The notes: generated by a model from the letters alone, not told the origin. Shown: positions 35,075 to 48,370, counted from the first letter of the stretch. The stretch: 64,000 nt of DNA from Diospyros lotus (GCF_014633365.1 NC_068352.1:22291310-22355309); one strand, 5' to 3'. Translations and numbers: made by a program.

Positions 35075-37119
35075 TGTAATACCCCATATCTTCATGAAGT
35101 TTCCATGTAATTTAGATGAGTTTAAAATACCAAAAAATAATTTGATAGTAAAAATAAATCATCGAATCGACTGTAGGGAGTACCCTGGGGCTTAGATGCC
35201 TAAAGAAAATAGTACATCAGTAACGAGTGTCCCGAGATAAGATTTATGGCATAGAAAGAAATCGGATCTGAAACAGTTTTCGGTACAACTAGGATTCAGG
35301 TTGAGAAACCGAATAATGGTAGAGGATTCCTGAGAAGTCAACGAGACCCCGAGTAAGGCTATATTAAATATAATAAACAACCCTTAAGAGGTTTCGAGAA
35401 GGAACATAAGGATTTTCGGTCAGCATATGATCTTATGTATAATCAAGCCTAAGTGTACTTTATTAATTTTAACCGAGAAAGGTCAAAACGATGGTTTTTC
35501 TGAGTCTTCGGGGGTGGAATGAAGGGTATAGATCTTATAGGTTTTAGTGGAATAGTTGGATAAATCAGGGGCTTAAGGATAATGGCCAAAATGCAAAAGA
35601 AAGTTTCAAGGGGAGCCAAAGTGTAATTTCTAAAAAATCTGCATAGGCATGGCCGATCTGGTCATGTAACGACCCGTTAGTGGGTCTAAAAGTTTATTAA
35701 TATTTTAATTGCGAAAATTTGGAGATTTGCTTTATTAAATCGAATGTTGGGAAATATTCTTAAGTGTCAAAATTTATGTATTTAAATTCATGAATTGGGT
35801 TGCCCATTTGGGCCAAGTGTTTAAGGTCCGTGAATGTGATGGGTTTAGAGAAATCCCATGGGCCTAAAATGAATTGGGCAATTAGTAAAATGGGCATGGG
35901 TATTATATATATTTATATATATATATGTGCATATCTTGATGTGGCAAAAATTATATAAATAAATGATGTATTGAATTTATGGATTGGTCTTTGGAAACTT
36001 AGGTTGACCCCAAGGGGAGATTTTGTATATATTGCACGTGTTGTATGGTTGTGAAGCCCATCGGGCTTAATGTTATGTTGAGGCCCTTTTGGTGGGCTAA
36101 TGGAAATGGGCCATTATAATTAATTGAGCCAATGAGTTGGGCTTGGGCCCATGTAAGTGTATGAGTGGATTTTTGAATTGGGCTTAGGCCCATGTGTAAA
36201 ATATGAGAGATGGAATTTAATAAATGAAATTATATATATATAAATATATACATTTGTATTTTGTGGATTAAAAGAAAAGAAGAAAAGAATTGTAAAATAC
36301 AAAGTGACCAAATGGTCCTTGCTTTATTGAAAAAGGTGAGGGTGAAATGGGAATTTCATAAATGGGTATTATTATAAATGAATTTATGAGTATTATGGAG
36401 TAAGAAAGAAAAGAAAAAGAGGCAAAAGACCAAAATGGGTTTATTGAGTTGTGGTATGTTTGTAAAAGAGAGAGGAAAAATGGTAAATTGGCCAAGGGAG
36501 TGGTTGGAAAACTGATGGGCGGCCATTCCTCTCCCATGCTTCTATCTTTTCCATGTTTCTTCTCTCTTTCCTCCCCTTCTCTCCCAATCGGCCACTCTCT
36601 TCATCATTTTCTTCTTCTTCTCCTTCTCTTCTTCTCTTTCTCCATTTTCATGTCCAGGGAAGCTTGAAGTGAAGTTGCAGCTGGGTGCATTCTTCTCCAT
36701 TGGATTTTTCTTCATCAAAGGCAAGTTCTTCTTGCATTTCTTTTTGGTTATGCAAGTCTCTACTCTATTTCTTTTACATTACAAGTTCACGTTGATTCTC
36801 CTTGATAATGCAAACTTTGGTTCTTTTTCTCTTGGGTCAAGTTGGTTTCCTTCTTGGTTCCCTTGTCTTCGAATTTTCTATTTTATTAAAAGATCTAATC
36901 ATGAGTTTATATTGATCGGTGGATTATTTTCTCATTTCTTTAACTCTTGTGTTTTATCATTGATGGGTCTTTTTGAGAGTTTTCGTTAGGGTCTAGTTCA
37001 CCCTAAATTCTTAAAGGAATGACACTTGATTGATTAGGAATGTTAGAGAAGCAAGGTTTGGTGTATCTTGCTTGGGATGTTGAGTTTTGTGGGTTGTTGT
37101 TGTTGTTATTTTTAAGTTT

Positions 37120-37500
37120 CAGGCCTCTGTTGGTCGACCGAGTATTTTTATCGGTCAACCAAGTATGTGTTTTGTTCTTCAGTCGGTCAACCAAGTGTTT
37201 TAGTCGGTTGACCAAGTGGGCTATTAGTCGACCAAGTGTTTTAGTCGGTCGACCAAGTAATAATTTAAGCTTCTGTTAGTCGACCAAGTATTTCAGTTGG
37301 TCGACCAAGTGGTTTCAGTCGGTCGACCAAGTGATAAAATAAGCCTCTGTTAGTCGACCAAGTGTTTCTGTCGGTCGACCAAGTGATTTCAGTTGGTCGA
37401 CCAAGTGATAATTTAAGCTTCTGTTAGTCGACCAAGTCCCTATTTAGTCGACTAAGCCTTTTTCATTGGTTGACTAACTCTTTTATTCGGTCAACCAACA
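37120..37500 (+). repeat. GGTCGACCAAGT minisatellite in the LTR
   Basis: About eighteen copies of a 17-22-bp unit around the palindrome GGTCGACC followed by AAGT. Groups of three or four recur with TAAGCTTCTGTTAGTC at roughly 85-90-bp intervals, so there is a second level of repetition. Confidence 0.85.
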
Positions 37501-38520
37501 GAATGCAATGATTCTTTCTTTTTGGTCCAATTTTTTTCTAATGCTTGAAATTCTTCCCCAAAGCTCTTGTGACGTCTTAGTTGGCTTCAAAAACCATCTC
37601 ATGGATATGTAAGCATTCCAAAAATGGGGAAGTTAATTAATGGTGAGAATTAAAAATAAAAATCACGAGCTGTTAATGGTGAATTCATGTAATCAACTTG
37701 TTTGGCGTCGAGAAATAGTATGAAAATGAATCCCAATGAATAATGCTAAATCTCGTGGTAAAAATACCATTAGCTCATGTGAGGATATAATCTTGAAATG
37801 TCTAATGTGCATGATGATCATGATAAGAACATTTCTAATAATGAAGTATGTCGATATATTTACTTGAAAACATTCATAAGCATTGCATGGTACTATCATT
37901 TATGGTATGGAAATGAATCTCAATGAATGGTGCGAAATCATGTGATGAAAATATCATTGGCTCATGTGAGGATACAATCTTGAAATGTCTAAGTGAGCAT
38001 GATGATTAAGATGAGAATATTGCTTATAATGAAGCATGTTCGATATGTTCACTTGAAACCTACATGAGCATTGCATGATATTATTATTTGCACACTTATT
38101 ATTTTGCGCGGCGGCTATGTACCGCGGGTGAGAAAAGGATATCCTAAAGAGCGTCTGACATGGGAAAGGTGGCCATAGACCCGGTAGGCAATGATCAAGC
38201 CAAGTGAATGGCTAAATGATTTTTTTATGTATATGTATATATGCATGTGAATGAGAGGCCTTAAGGGCCGATATGCTGCATGGAAATGATTATAATGATT
38301 GAGAAATGAAATGATGCATGAATTGCATAATGCTAATGGCATGGAAATGATCATAATGATTGAGAAATGAAATGATGCATGAAATGCATAATGACAATGG
38401 CATGAGAATGATAATAATGATGAGATCTAATGGGAAATGCTACTCGTACTTGGGAAGTCGGGTCTATTCCATTTTGGTTTATCCATGCCTTGACTCTATT
38501 GTTTATATGTTGAAATATAT

Positions 38521-38577
38521 ACTTGCTGAGCCTTGTGGCTCACCTTGCTTATTCATGTCATTCCAGGTAAGGGATAA
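38521..38577 (+). promoter_or_regulatory. Conserved LTR hairpin with CATTCCAGGTAAG
   Basis: CTTGCTGAGCC, loop TTGT, GGCTCACCTTG, then TTCATGTCATTCCAGGTAAG. The last bases match a splice donor (AG then GTAAG). The same unit is present in the inverted family A copy and in the LTR at the right edge. Confidence 0.55.
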
Positions 38578-40169
38578 GCTATTGCTGAGGGCGAGTCCAA
38601 TGAGGCTAGAGCTTGGGTTTAATTGTGTACAGGGATGTCCCAGCCTCAAGATCTATGGGTGTAATGTTGAGGGCAGGAAATAGAGGGTTCAATTTGTTGT
38701 TAGAACCTTAATGCCCTTTATTTGAAAAATGTATGGGCGGTAAGCCCAAGATGATAATGTTAAGGGTGTGTAATATTTAATTTGAGCTCCTATTGATAGT
38801 GAGCAAATGTAGAGATGTTTTATTTTGGCTCCTGATGATCAGTGAGCAAGTATAAAAAAAAAAGGGAATTGGTGAGAAATCCGAGTTATTATTTCTGTGT
38901 CCATTTTGTGACGACCTCCTTTCGGATTTCCTATGCTAGCGAGATGATCTGGGAGAGGGCCGCTACAGGTCGCAAGCGTGGCTTGAAAATCCAGAGAAAT
39001 GGAAACCAAATCTCGTTAGGGGATGGCCAAGGATGGTCTAAGAGGCGTGTGGGAGAAGCTATGGCCGGTGATTGGCCACAAGGGGGTCGGATTTGGCCTA
39101 TAAATAGCAAGGGTTTTTGGCTAATTTTAGAGCAACAAATTGCTCTAGCTTGAGGGTGAATCGAAGGAAACAAATAAGGGGCTTTCGATCCTTGAGTCAA
39201 TATGAGAGTTTCTGAAAAATTTGAGGCATTTTAGAGTGCGTCTAAAGGCGATTCGGGCTTAGCTAGAAAGTTGCGCGCGATGGTTGGATCGGGTCTGGTT
39301 TTACTCGATTTGGAGGCCCTCCGGTAGTTGTTTCGGGCACCCAAGGGTACCTTCGTGATCGACTTGGAGAGGGCTACTAGTTGGTGTTGTCGGAGAAGGA
39401 TTCCAGTCGTCCGCCGGCGAGGAGCTCGTCGGAGAAGAAAGAGCGTGTGGCCTTCACCTGCTGCTGCTACGCACAGTTCACGTGCTTGGCCCATGGGGGT
39501 GCATGCCTGTGAGGTATTTTTCCATTTTTTTTCTAAAATGCTTAGAATATTATTCTAGGATTTTTGGTTCAAAAATATTTGAAAAAAATGTTGTGGAGAT
39601 ATTTATTTTAGAATATTAGTGAGAAAAATAGGAGAAAATAGAAAAAATTGAGAAAATTATGAGAAAAAATAGGTTTTGATGCCTACTTAAATGAACATGA
39701 TGATTAGGGTGCCTTGAGACTTAAGACGGAGTGACTTGTGCAAATTTTAAGGTTGGGCACGAAAATCGAAGTCGGACACGTTATTCGAGGTGTTCTAAGA
39801 TACATTCGAGGTGAGTGGTTCTATCGGAAAAACTGGTTTTGTTGCATGTGAATAATTTAACCTTTGGAAGGTTGTTTTCATGTGGGAGGTTTGTCCCAAA
39901 TTATTTTATGCATATACATTAAATTTCGAGCGTTATAAATTCATGCTTTGAAATGTTGAGTTTATATGATGCATGTTTTATGTTGTGGCGTTGACATGTT
40001 TATGTGTTGTCCATGTGAGACATGGGTTGTCAACCTGTGTGTGGCATTTGAGTGATAACACTCGGGATGCGTGCCAAAGATTAATGCTATGTGACCCACT
40101 TGGGACGGGGCTAAGATGAACTTCACCCTATGGTACTCAAGTGGCAGGACTGAGAGTGGACACACCCCA

Positions 40170-41534
40170 TACTACAAAAAATTAGCGTTTTAGGGATGAA
40201 AAATTCTGTTGCTAAATTTTTTAGCGACGGATTTAGTGACAAGTACCTTTCCGTCGTTAATTCCGTTGCTACGTTCAACCCCAAAATTCAAAATTCAACG
40301 CGTGCCAAGCCCCGACCTCCCATGTGCGCCACATGGCTGCGCCTTTGCTCACCGCGTGGCAATGCTGGATTTTACTCCTCCAACTATTATTCTCAAGCTT
40401 TCTACCAGATTCGAACCCCTAACCTCTCATGACCAAGTTTAACGCTCGAGCCAACCAATCTGGAAGCCTTCTTGTTTATTGTTATACATAAAATATATTT
40501 ATAGTATTCTCTTCCAAATATTTTAGAATTATATTTATATACCAAAATTTCATAAACTTATTTAGTAATATTAATTTTAATATTTAATGTTAGTAAAGGG
40601 AAATGAATATTAATTTTAATTTTATTTCATTATCAATTCAAATAAAACTTTATTAACTATTATATTAGCAGTGAAAAAATATGTTTTTATTTTAATTTTA
40701 ATTTGTAATATATTTAAAAATTATTAATTTAATTTTTACTAATATTAATGTCAGTAAAAATTATTATAATATGTTTAAATGTAAATTTTTTATATTTTTT
40801 AGCGACGGGATTGGCCCCATCGCTAAATTTTAATTAATTTATTTATTTTTATTTTTATTTTTATTTTTATTTTTATTTTTTAGCGACGAGCTCGTCGCTA
40901 AATTTGAAATATTTTTGTTAATTTTTTTTAATTTTTTAGCGACGGGGTTGAGCCCGTCGCTAAATTTGAATTATTTTATTTAGTTTTATTTAATTTTTTA
41001 ATTTTTTAGCGACGGGGTTGACCCGTCACTAAATTTTAATTTATTTATTTTTTTATTTTTATTTTTTAGCGGCGACGGGTGTGACCCGTCGCTAAATTTT
41101 AATTTTTTTATTTAATTTTTTTATATTTTAGCGAATTTGAATTTTTTTATTTAACTTTTTTTTTTATTTTTTAGCGATGGGGTCAACCCCATCGCTAAAT
41201 TTGAATTTTTTTATTTTAAATTTTTTTATTTTTTAGCGACGGGGTGGAACCCGTCGCTAAATTTGAATTATTTTATTTAATTATCTTTTTTTAGTGACGG
41301 GGTTGACCCATCACTAAATTTTAATTTTTTTATTTAATTTTTTTTATATTTTAGCGAATTTGAAATTTTTTATTTTATTTCTTTATTTTTTTATTTATTT
41401 TTTTTTTACTTTTTAGCGATAGGGTGGAACCCATTGCTAAATTTGAATTATTTTATTTAATTTTATTTAATTATTTTTATTTTTTAGCGACGAGGTTGAC
41501 CTGTCGCTAAATTTTAATTTTTTTTATATTTTAG
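40170..41534. mobile_element. CACTA element E2, right end deleted
   Basis: The left end TACTACAAAAAATTAGCG is the reverse complement of the right end of E1 over at least 120 bases, so this is the same family in opposite orientation. Positions 40800-41530 contain many TTTAGCGACGGG...CCCGTCGCTAAA hairpins separated by T-rich spacers. No right terminus or duplication is found; the hairpin array stops at ATTTTAG and joins LTR-like sequence at 41535. It encodes no transposase. Confidence 0.8.
40402..40463 (-). other. tRNA-like A-box/B-box module inside CACTA E2
   Basis: The minus strand reads TTGGCTCGAGCGTTAAAC and, about 35 bases on, GGGGTTCGAATCTGG, the best match in the window to both pol III boxes. 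Confidence 0.55.
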
Positions 41535-42110
41535 TCAAGCCTTTGGTGACCTCCTGGGTTATCCAAAAACCCCCCAAGATCTCTCTCATCGTTGCCTTAT
41601 GGCAATAAGGCTAGGCTCCGAAGGCTTTCCTTCCTCTAAGGACCATGCCCGATAAGGGATTCTCGCATAGGTCCCTCCATGCATGTCTAACCTTAGGACC
41701 ACCAAATGCAACGGGAAAGTCATGCACTCCTTATATCCGTGTGCCACGTGCCAATCACGTGTCCTAGTCATGGTTAACCTCTATAAATGTTCATCGACCC
41801 TTCGACTTCAAGCAAGCCATTCCAACCACAGAGCTTCTCTCTCTACCTCTCAACATCACTCACTTGAAGGGTCCATTTACATAGTTCCCTCATATTGGTT
41901 ACTCGTGCACCTCCCCATAGTGTACCTGGGATCTCATCCACGTGATACACATGAGCATATTGCATCTTACTACACCTTTACTTTTTCATAACATATATAC
42001 TGACTTAAGTATCGCAGGGCCTACGTGAAAAAAATCCATGTGTGCCTTCTGATTGTCTTCTATCTTGCAGACCCTCCGAAAGAGTCATCCGCAGACTCTA
42101 TAGGCATTCC
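41535..42110 (+). mobile_element. Tat-like Ty3/gypsy LTR fragment
   Basis: A CTATAAATG box (about 41781), a pyrimidine-rich start region, then ACTGACTTAAGTATCGCAGG (near 41999) is the layout of Tat-type LTRs. Pieces recur in module 2 at 20600-20787. Short ORFs across it (41586-41991) overlap in several frames and are not genes. Confidence 0.5.
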
Positions 42111-42224
42111 CCAGAGACCCATCCGAGGCACCATGCCTCTCCCGTGCTCCATCATTTCCCTTCCTCGAACAACGGGTCAAGCCCTTGGCTACCTATATCT
42201 CCTCCGATGACTCCTCGTTTTTTC

Positions 42225-43110
42225 GTCTCATCGAGTCCTACCGACTATTTGTTGAGATTCCCCTACATACAAATTCAATTGTTGTAGTCTAGCAACAATA
42301 GCAATACTAAGAAAACTTGAAAGGATCAAAAGTTTTCATTTACTTTTTAAATTTTTTGATAGAATGTGAGAATCTTTTATTAGTGAGAAAAAGAAAAAAT
42401 ACTTTGCATAGAGTTGAGAGAAATCCATTTATAACTTTGATTGGCCTTTCAAACATGAAATCAATTGATTCCATATTTCATGATAAGTAAAATTCCAAAC
42501 TCATATAAAACTTATCAAATCTTAACAATTTTTAAAATTTATAAAAAAAAAAAAATCATGAATTTTTTATGAATTAATTAACAATCTTATATAAAACTTA
42601 CGATTTACTAAACAAAAGTTAAAAGAGGAAAAAAAAAAAGGACAAATACATTAGTATGGATTCAAATTAACATAGGCCTTGGGAATTTGGCGAAAAAAAA
42701 AAGTACTCAAATAAAAAATATAATTAATATAGATGAACATGCGAACCCATATCTGTGTTGCGAACCTAGGCAATGAACTCATTACCCATCACGAAACCAT
42801 TGGCCATAGACAAATAGAAGAACAAGAGAAGGGGAGAAAGCTTACCAACAGAAGAGAGGGGTGTGTTAGGATTTAGGATAAAAAACAAAGTAGGATCAAA
42901 CCATCATACACATAAATAAGCACATAATTTTAATATGAAAAACCTAAATTGAGAAAAACAATGGACAAAAAAAAATATCATTATGATGATATTACTATTA
43001 TAATAGTGATATAACTACAATAATTCAAAGGTATTAGATATTTATTTATAAATTTACCACTCATCTATAGATATATACAAAAATAATAATTAACTTATAT
43101 AAATCTATAT
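42225..43110. repeat. Segmental duplication block A, copy in module 3
   Basis: It matches 2389-3262 and 60380-61300 closely, including GATGAACATGCGAACCCATATC-type sequence near 42735. Modules 3 and 4 share a short insertion with GGACAAATACATTAGTATGG that module 1 lacks, so these two are the closer pair. Confidence 0.85.
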
Positions 43111-43269
43111 TCTAATCTATGACTTTTTATTTTGTAAGACCAATTTATGGACTTTCCACATTTTTTGCTTATTCAAGTCTTACATTTTCAAATCTTTTAT
43201 TCTTGTCTATATTATCAATTAAAAGAAATTTACTTTCTAAAGTCAAATATACAAATTTAATTAATAATT

Positions 43270-43840
<571 letters not shown>

Positions 43841-44562
43841 ATTATATATGAAGACGTGGCTCTTGTCCTTATTTAAGTTAGAATGTTAAAAAATAATCTC
43901 CACAGTACTCTTTCTTCCATTTTAATATTATCAGGAAAATACTACTTCTACAAATAATTGAGTTATCGAGAGGATAATCGACGGTGCCAGATAATAAAAA
44001 TATCCTCAGTCAAATTGCATTGCCTCGTCGCTACAGTCTCTGGATGAAGTCCGATCTGGCTTCATGAACCCCGATCTTCTCTCATTCATAGTGACTTAAT
44101 GATCGATGATGAAGTCTAAACGTGTCATTCTCGCTGGTATAAGTAACACAATTCATATTATTATTATTTTTAATTGTTTGAACAAATGTAGTCGCTTAAC
44201 CAATTAAGAGTATTCTCCTGTAAGTACTTGAGTTGAGCTTTGGTAACATATTAAATTGGAGGAGCAATTACCAATCATTATGTTTTTGGTAATTGCGTTA
44301 ATCCATGCAAAGTTACAAACCACGCAGGAAACTACAAATGAAAACGATCCATACTTACATGCAAGTGTCAATCGTAAAAAAAATTTTGAGAGTCAAATAA
44401 GTTGATAGACAGACTTAAAGAATGAGAACTAAAAGATTAAAATATTATCACTTACATTGCATTGCATTTTTTCTAATACAATATGAATGAGGATATTTTA
44501 ATCTTTTAATTCTTATTTTATAAGTCTATCTATCAATTTGTCTTGTTTCGTAGAATAACTTG
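43841..44562. other. Spacer before paralogue 3, no gene seen
   Basis: AT-rich sequence. Positions 44170-44190 match 62300-62318 in module 4, and 44310-44380 match the 3' flank of paralogue 2 (CACGCAGGAAACTACAAAT). An imperfect inverted pair (TAAGTTGATAGACAGAC at 44398 and TCTATCTATCAATTTG near 44524) could form a weak hairpin. Confidence 0.5.
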
Positions 44563-45285
44563 TCAATCGCGATTCTTGGTGGACTCTGTTCTGTCCATCC
44601 ATCTTTCCGGCACTTCAAACGAATCAAACTGGATAGTCCTCGGAACGGCACGGCCGCCGCCCACCAGATTGGTCTCCACGAAAGTAGTCTCCCCGACGGA
44701 GCGAGACTTCTTTGAGCCGTAAAAAGCATTGTTGGCTACTCGATAGTAAACCCTGTACTCGACGGCTATATCCGATGAACTCAGCTCGACATTCCGGGAA
44801 CTCCCAATTTTGATGCTGAGAGTCGAAGTCATGGGCTTCGCGGCGTCCGAAAGCGACACCGGATAGCTTGGATAGCAGTCAAAATAAATGGGTCCGTGGC
44901 GGAGAGAAGCTTGAGCCACCGCCAGAAGGGACTGGCCAAATTTCAGGAGGCGACAGTCGCGGAGGCAGACGAGAACAGAGCAGTCCAAGCCGGCGGCGGT
45001 GAGAGGCTTCACGGCGACTTGGACAAGGCCGAAATGAAGGAACTCGTACTTGGTCATGTGATGCCGAACGGCTTGCGTGTCGAGTAAGTGGAGCTCGACG
45101 TATTCGCCGCGGATCGGCACCGTCTTCTTGAGTTTATGGATCTCGTAGTCTGGATCTCGCCAGAAGCTGAAGAAGCTCTTTCTATGGTAAATGCTGTGAA
45201 CAGGAACCTCTGGGGGACTCCATTTCCGGAGACGCTTCTCTAGTTCTTGATGCCGCTGCTCTTCTCTTGCACTTGCAGTGTCCAT
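44563..45285 (-). CDS. 30K movement-protein-like protein, paralogue 3
   Basis: A 240-residue intronless ORF. The charged, likely helical N terminus (residues 4-21) precedes SPPEVPVHSIYHRKSFFSF. The 30K core has GLVQVAVKPLTAAGLD (86-101), CLRDCR with the D-x-R motif at D110-R112, LLAVAQASLRHGPIYFDCYP (120-139) and IAVEYRVYYRV. Viral 30K proteins typically run 250-350 residues, so this is near the lower end with a short C-terminal tail. The three paralogues differ mainly by substitutions and by indels in multiples of three. Upstream DNA is conserved for about 2 kb once inserted elements are removed. A plant function is unproven. Confidence 0.8.
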   Translation of the reverse strand: MDTASAREEQRHQELEKRLRKWSPPEVPVHSIYHRKSFFSFWRDPDYEIHKLKKTVPIRGEYVELHLLDTQAVRHHMTKYEFLHFGLVQVAVKPLTAAGLDCSVLVCLRDCRLLKFGQSLLAVAQASLRHGPIYFDCYPSYPVSLSDAAKPMTSTLSIKIGSSRNVELSSSDIAVEYRVYYRVANNAFYGSKKSRSVGETTFVETNLVGGGRAVPRTIQFDSFEVPERWMDRTESTKNRD

Positions 45286-45351
45286 CTAAGCTGGCTGATG
45301 ATCTTAATTCCACAGAGAAAACAAGAACGATGATACACACACACACACATA

Positions 45352-45361
45352 AATATATATA
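45352..45361 (-). promoter_or_regulatory. TATA-like AT repeat upstream of paralogue 3
   Basis: A short TATATATA run about 65-75 bases before the ATG, next to a CA microsatellite that replaces the CATA repeat of the other copies. A candidate TATA box. Confidence 0.3.
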
Positions 45362-47131
45362 CATCTGTGAACATTAATTAATATTCGGACTCCAAAACGG
45401 ATTTGAGAGGCATCTGAATAAGAGATAAGGTTAATCATCATTGCATTAAAAAAAAGTAGTCCTGTTGTTTACTTTGAGAGGCGGAATTAAAAAAAGTAGG
45501 GTTAATCATCATTGAATTACAATATAACATTTTCAACTTTACTTTGGGGACTAAGCTTGATAGTCCTGTTGTTTAAATATAATAATAAAATTAAAATATT
45601 AAAAAATATTATTTTCATATAAGTTTTATAAAAAAAAAATAATTAAAGGATACAAGATATTAATAAGTTTTAGTGACGGAATTATTCTGTTGCTAATTAG
45701 CGATGGAATTAACAACGGGAGACCGATCACTAAATTTGGAGATAGATTTAGCGACGGGCTAACTTGTCGATAAAAATGAAAAAATAAATAAAATTTCAAA
45801 TTTAAATTTTAGTGACAGAAAAATCATAGCTAAAAATCAAAAAAGTAAAATATAAACTTTAAATTTTAGCAATGGGCTAACCCGTCACCAAGAAGAAAAC
45901 AAATAAAATTTAAATTTTAAAGACTGGCAAACTCGTAGCTAAAAAGAAAAAAATTAAATATAAACTTTAAATTTTAGCAGCGACGGGTTAGCCAGTCGCT
46001 AAAAAGAAAACAAATAAAATTTAAATTCAAGCCACGAGCAAACCCCTTGTTAAAAAGAAAAAAATAATAATTTTTAGCCATAGGACGAACCCCTCGCTAA
46101 AAAGAAAACAAATATTAAATTTAAATTTTGGCGACGGGACGATCACGTCGATAAAACGAAAAAAAATAAATTTTAAATTTTAATGACAGGCAAACACATC
46201 GCTAAATAGAAAAAAATAAATTTTAAATTTTAGCGATGGAATAATCCGTCGCTAAAAGGAAAAAAATAAATTTCAAATTTTAGCGTCGGGAAGACCCTGT
46301 CGTTGAAAAGAAAAATAAATAAATAAAATTTAAAATTAAAATTTTAATGTAGTTTATATTTAAATTAAAAAAAATCATAATTTATATTTAATGTGAAATT
46401 CATACTTTAATTTCATATTTTAGCAACTAAATTTATATTTTTGACTCAATTTAATCAAATATACTTTATTTTTTTATGATAACTTAATTTTTTTATTATT
46501 TTGATTACATCTATAAACTTGTATTTATCTTTAATTTTTAATTTTTTTTATTACATTTATATTTGATTACATCAAAGTAAATGGGTTAAATTGATTAAAA
46601 AATAAAGATATAAAAATTAAATTAACTTAAAAATACAAATAAAGAAATGTAATTAAATAACAAAAAATTTAAGTGACTTTACAAAAAAAAGCGTAAAAGT
46701 ACATAATTGAATAATATGTTGTCCTTTATGGATACCCATATTTTTAATTTATTCCTTCTTTTTTATTTTAAATTTATCAATTAACTCAATTAATTTAATT
46801 TAATTCATATAATTTATTTTTTAATTAATTAATTTAATTCACTTAATTAGTTTAAAAAATTTTAAACTATGAGCTTCCCCACATAGTTTTCATAGTTAAA
46901 TGTAAAATTTATAAAAATTCCAATTAACTTCAAAATAAGAACAAAATTTTTTGTTGCTAATATAATAATTTATAAATTTCTATTTGAATTAGTAATGAAA
47001 TAAAATTAATAAATATTAAAATTAATATTCATTAAATAAGTTTAGAAAATTTTGGAGTGTAAATTTAATATTGAAAAGTTTAGAAGAAATACTATAAATA
47101 TATTTTATGCAAATTCATAATCAATGAGTCT

Positions 47132-47194
47132 TCCAGATTAGTTGGTTTACGCGCGTGACTTTTTCCCTGGTGGTTAGGGTTTCGATTCAAGGGG
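47132..47194 (+). other. tRNA-like module inside CACTA E3
   Basis: CCAGATTAGTTGGTTTACGCG is followed by AGGGTTTCGATTCAAGGGG, a weakened B box. It is the most diverged of the four modules. Confidence 0.4.
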
Positions 47195-47275
47195 CAAGCA
47201 TTGCGGCCATGTGGCGTGCGTGGTTAGGGTTTCGATTCAAGGGGCAAGCATTGCGGCCATGTGGCGTGCGTGCTG
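47171..47275 (+). repeat. 50-bp tandem duplication in E3
   Basis: The unit starting TGGTTAGGGTTTCGATTCAA occurs at 47171 and again at 47221, exactly 50 bases apart and nearly identical. A decayed third part lies at about 47308-47390. The 98-codon ORF over it (47155-47451) is a by-product. Confidence 0.85.
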
Positions 47276-48370
47276 GGGCTGACCATCTTGTAGCCAGGGC
47301 CAAAGGTTGGGGTTTCAATTCAAGGGGCAAGCAACTGAAGGATTATTGCTGGGAAATAATACCAACGCGGCCACGTGGCGTGCGTGCGGGGGTTGGCCAT
47401 CTTGTAGCCAGGGCCAAATTTAGCGACGGGAAACCCATTGCTAAATTTTAGCGATGCGAAGTTTAAGGTTACGTAGGATTTTTTGTAGTATATTTTTGTG
47501 TAAATATTTTAATATTTAAGTCGCATTCTTGTATTTAAAAGAGATAATAAAACTTTTTTATTGATAAAAATAATTTATTTTTAATGAATGAATATCTATT
47601 TATTTATAATTGAATTAGAAATTTGTGATAAGCATACGCAATATTTTAAAATTGAGTAGAATTTAAACTCTTGTAGATATTCCTTATGCTCTGTAAGATT
47701 AATTATCGACCAGATTTACTCAAAATTTTTCTTCAAGTTTCCCATTAAGTTTATTAATTGGGTCATAATTTATGTCACATCAAAAAGAGTTTTAGATTTG
47801 TATTATTGAAATAATAGAATAATAATATTATAACTAATACTTTGAAAAAAATTCCAAAGAGATTAATTAAAGGTAGGTCTTTGGCTTCGGGCTTATCTTC
47901 AACAATAGTTATTTATTGAAAGATTTTTGTTTTGGTCAAAAGCATATTAAATTATCTATGCATTTGGAGTCCTGTGAGTCTCTTTTTAGGTTTTCGAGAC
48001 GTGGGTCTCGACTATAATATATAACAAATAATATTACATTTCACCCTCAAAAAAAATCTAAAATACTATAGATATCAATGTAGATCAATATAAACTAGTT
48101 TAAGACTTTTTTATCATTGTTGTGTTGTTAAATCACGATTATTTTTATTTAACAAACCATATTTGATTAAAGTGTGTTCCCCATTTCTTTTTAAAACAAT
48201 AAGGTACTTTAATCAACTCCTTTAGTGGGATTCATTATTTTTAAAAATAAATACACAATTTTGACTTAACTTTTAAAACGTACTTTTATATGAAAAAATA
48301 GTATTAGTATTAATACATATATACCCCTTAAACTCAACTCTATTACTAGGGTTTGCATTACTAACTTTTT

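Larger units (their letters stand above)
35665..38967 (+). mobile_element. Solo LTR, family A copy 2 (3.3 kb)
   Basis: It starts TGTAACGACCCGTTAGTGGG and ends GAGGGCCGCTACA. The flanks GGTCA (35660-35664) and GGTCG (38968-38972) are a target duplication with one change. It is about 390 bp longer than the copy at 10532-13449, roughly the size of the minisatellite at 37120-37500. ORFs within (35999-38683) have no known domain. Confidence 0.88.
35075..40169 (+). mobile_element. LTR of family B, copy 3, split by a family A LTR
   Basis: Its left part (35075-35664) starts TGTAATACCCCATATC. Its right part (38968-40169) resumes with a GGCCTATAAATAGC box near 39096 and the GAATTTTGAGG-like words shared with copies 1 and 2, but ends without the GTTACA terminus where a CACTA element begins. 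ORFs at 38842-39558 lie in the leader and are unsupported. Confidence 0.75.
45648..47490. mobile_element. Non-autonomous CACTA element, E3
   Basis: It has degenerate termini (GGATACAAGATAT at the left, ATTTTTTGTAGTA at the right) and many TTTTAGCGACGGG/CCCGTCGCTAAA-type repeats at 45660-46310 and 47415-47455. The AT-rich middle resembles that of E1 (for example AGTAATGAAATAAAATTAA). No clear 3-bp duplication is visible. Module 2 has an uninterrupted site near 25895. No transposase. Confidence 0.75.
45286..48370. repeat. Duplicated upstream region of paralogue 3 with CACTA insertion
   Basis: It matches 4765-5755 and 25571-26715 outside the CACTA element at 45648-47490. A local duplication of GTAGGGTTAATCATCATTG lies at 45429 and 45497. 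Homology resumes after the solo LTR, at 50874-51020. Confidence 0.8.

Noticed and set aside
47155..47451. 98-codon ORF
   Set aside because: It results from a 50-bp tandem duplication inside CACTA E3.
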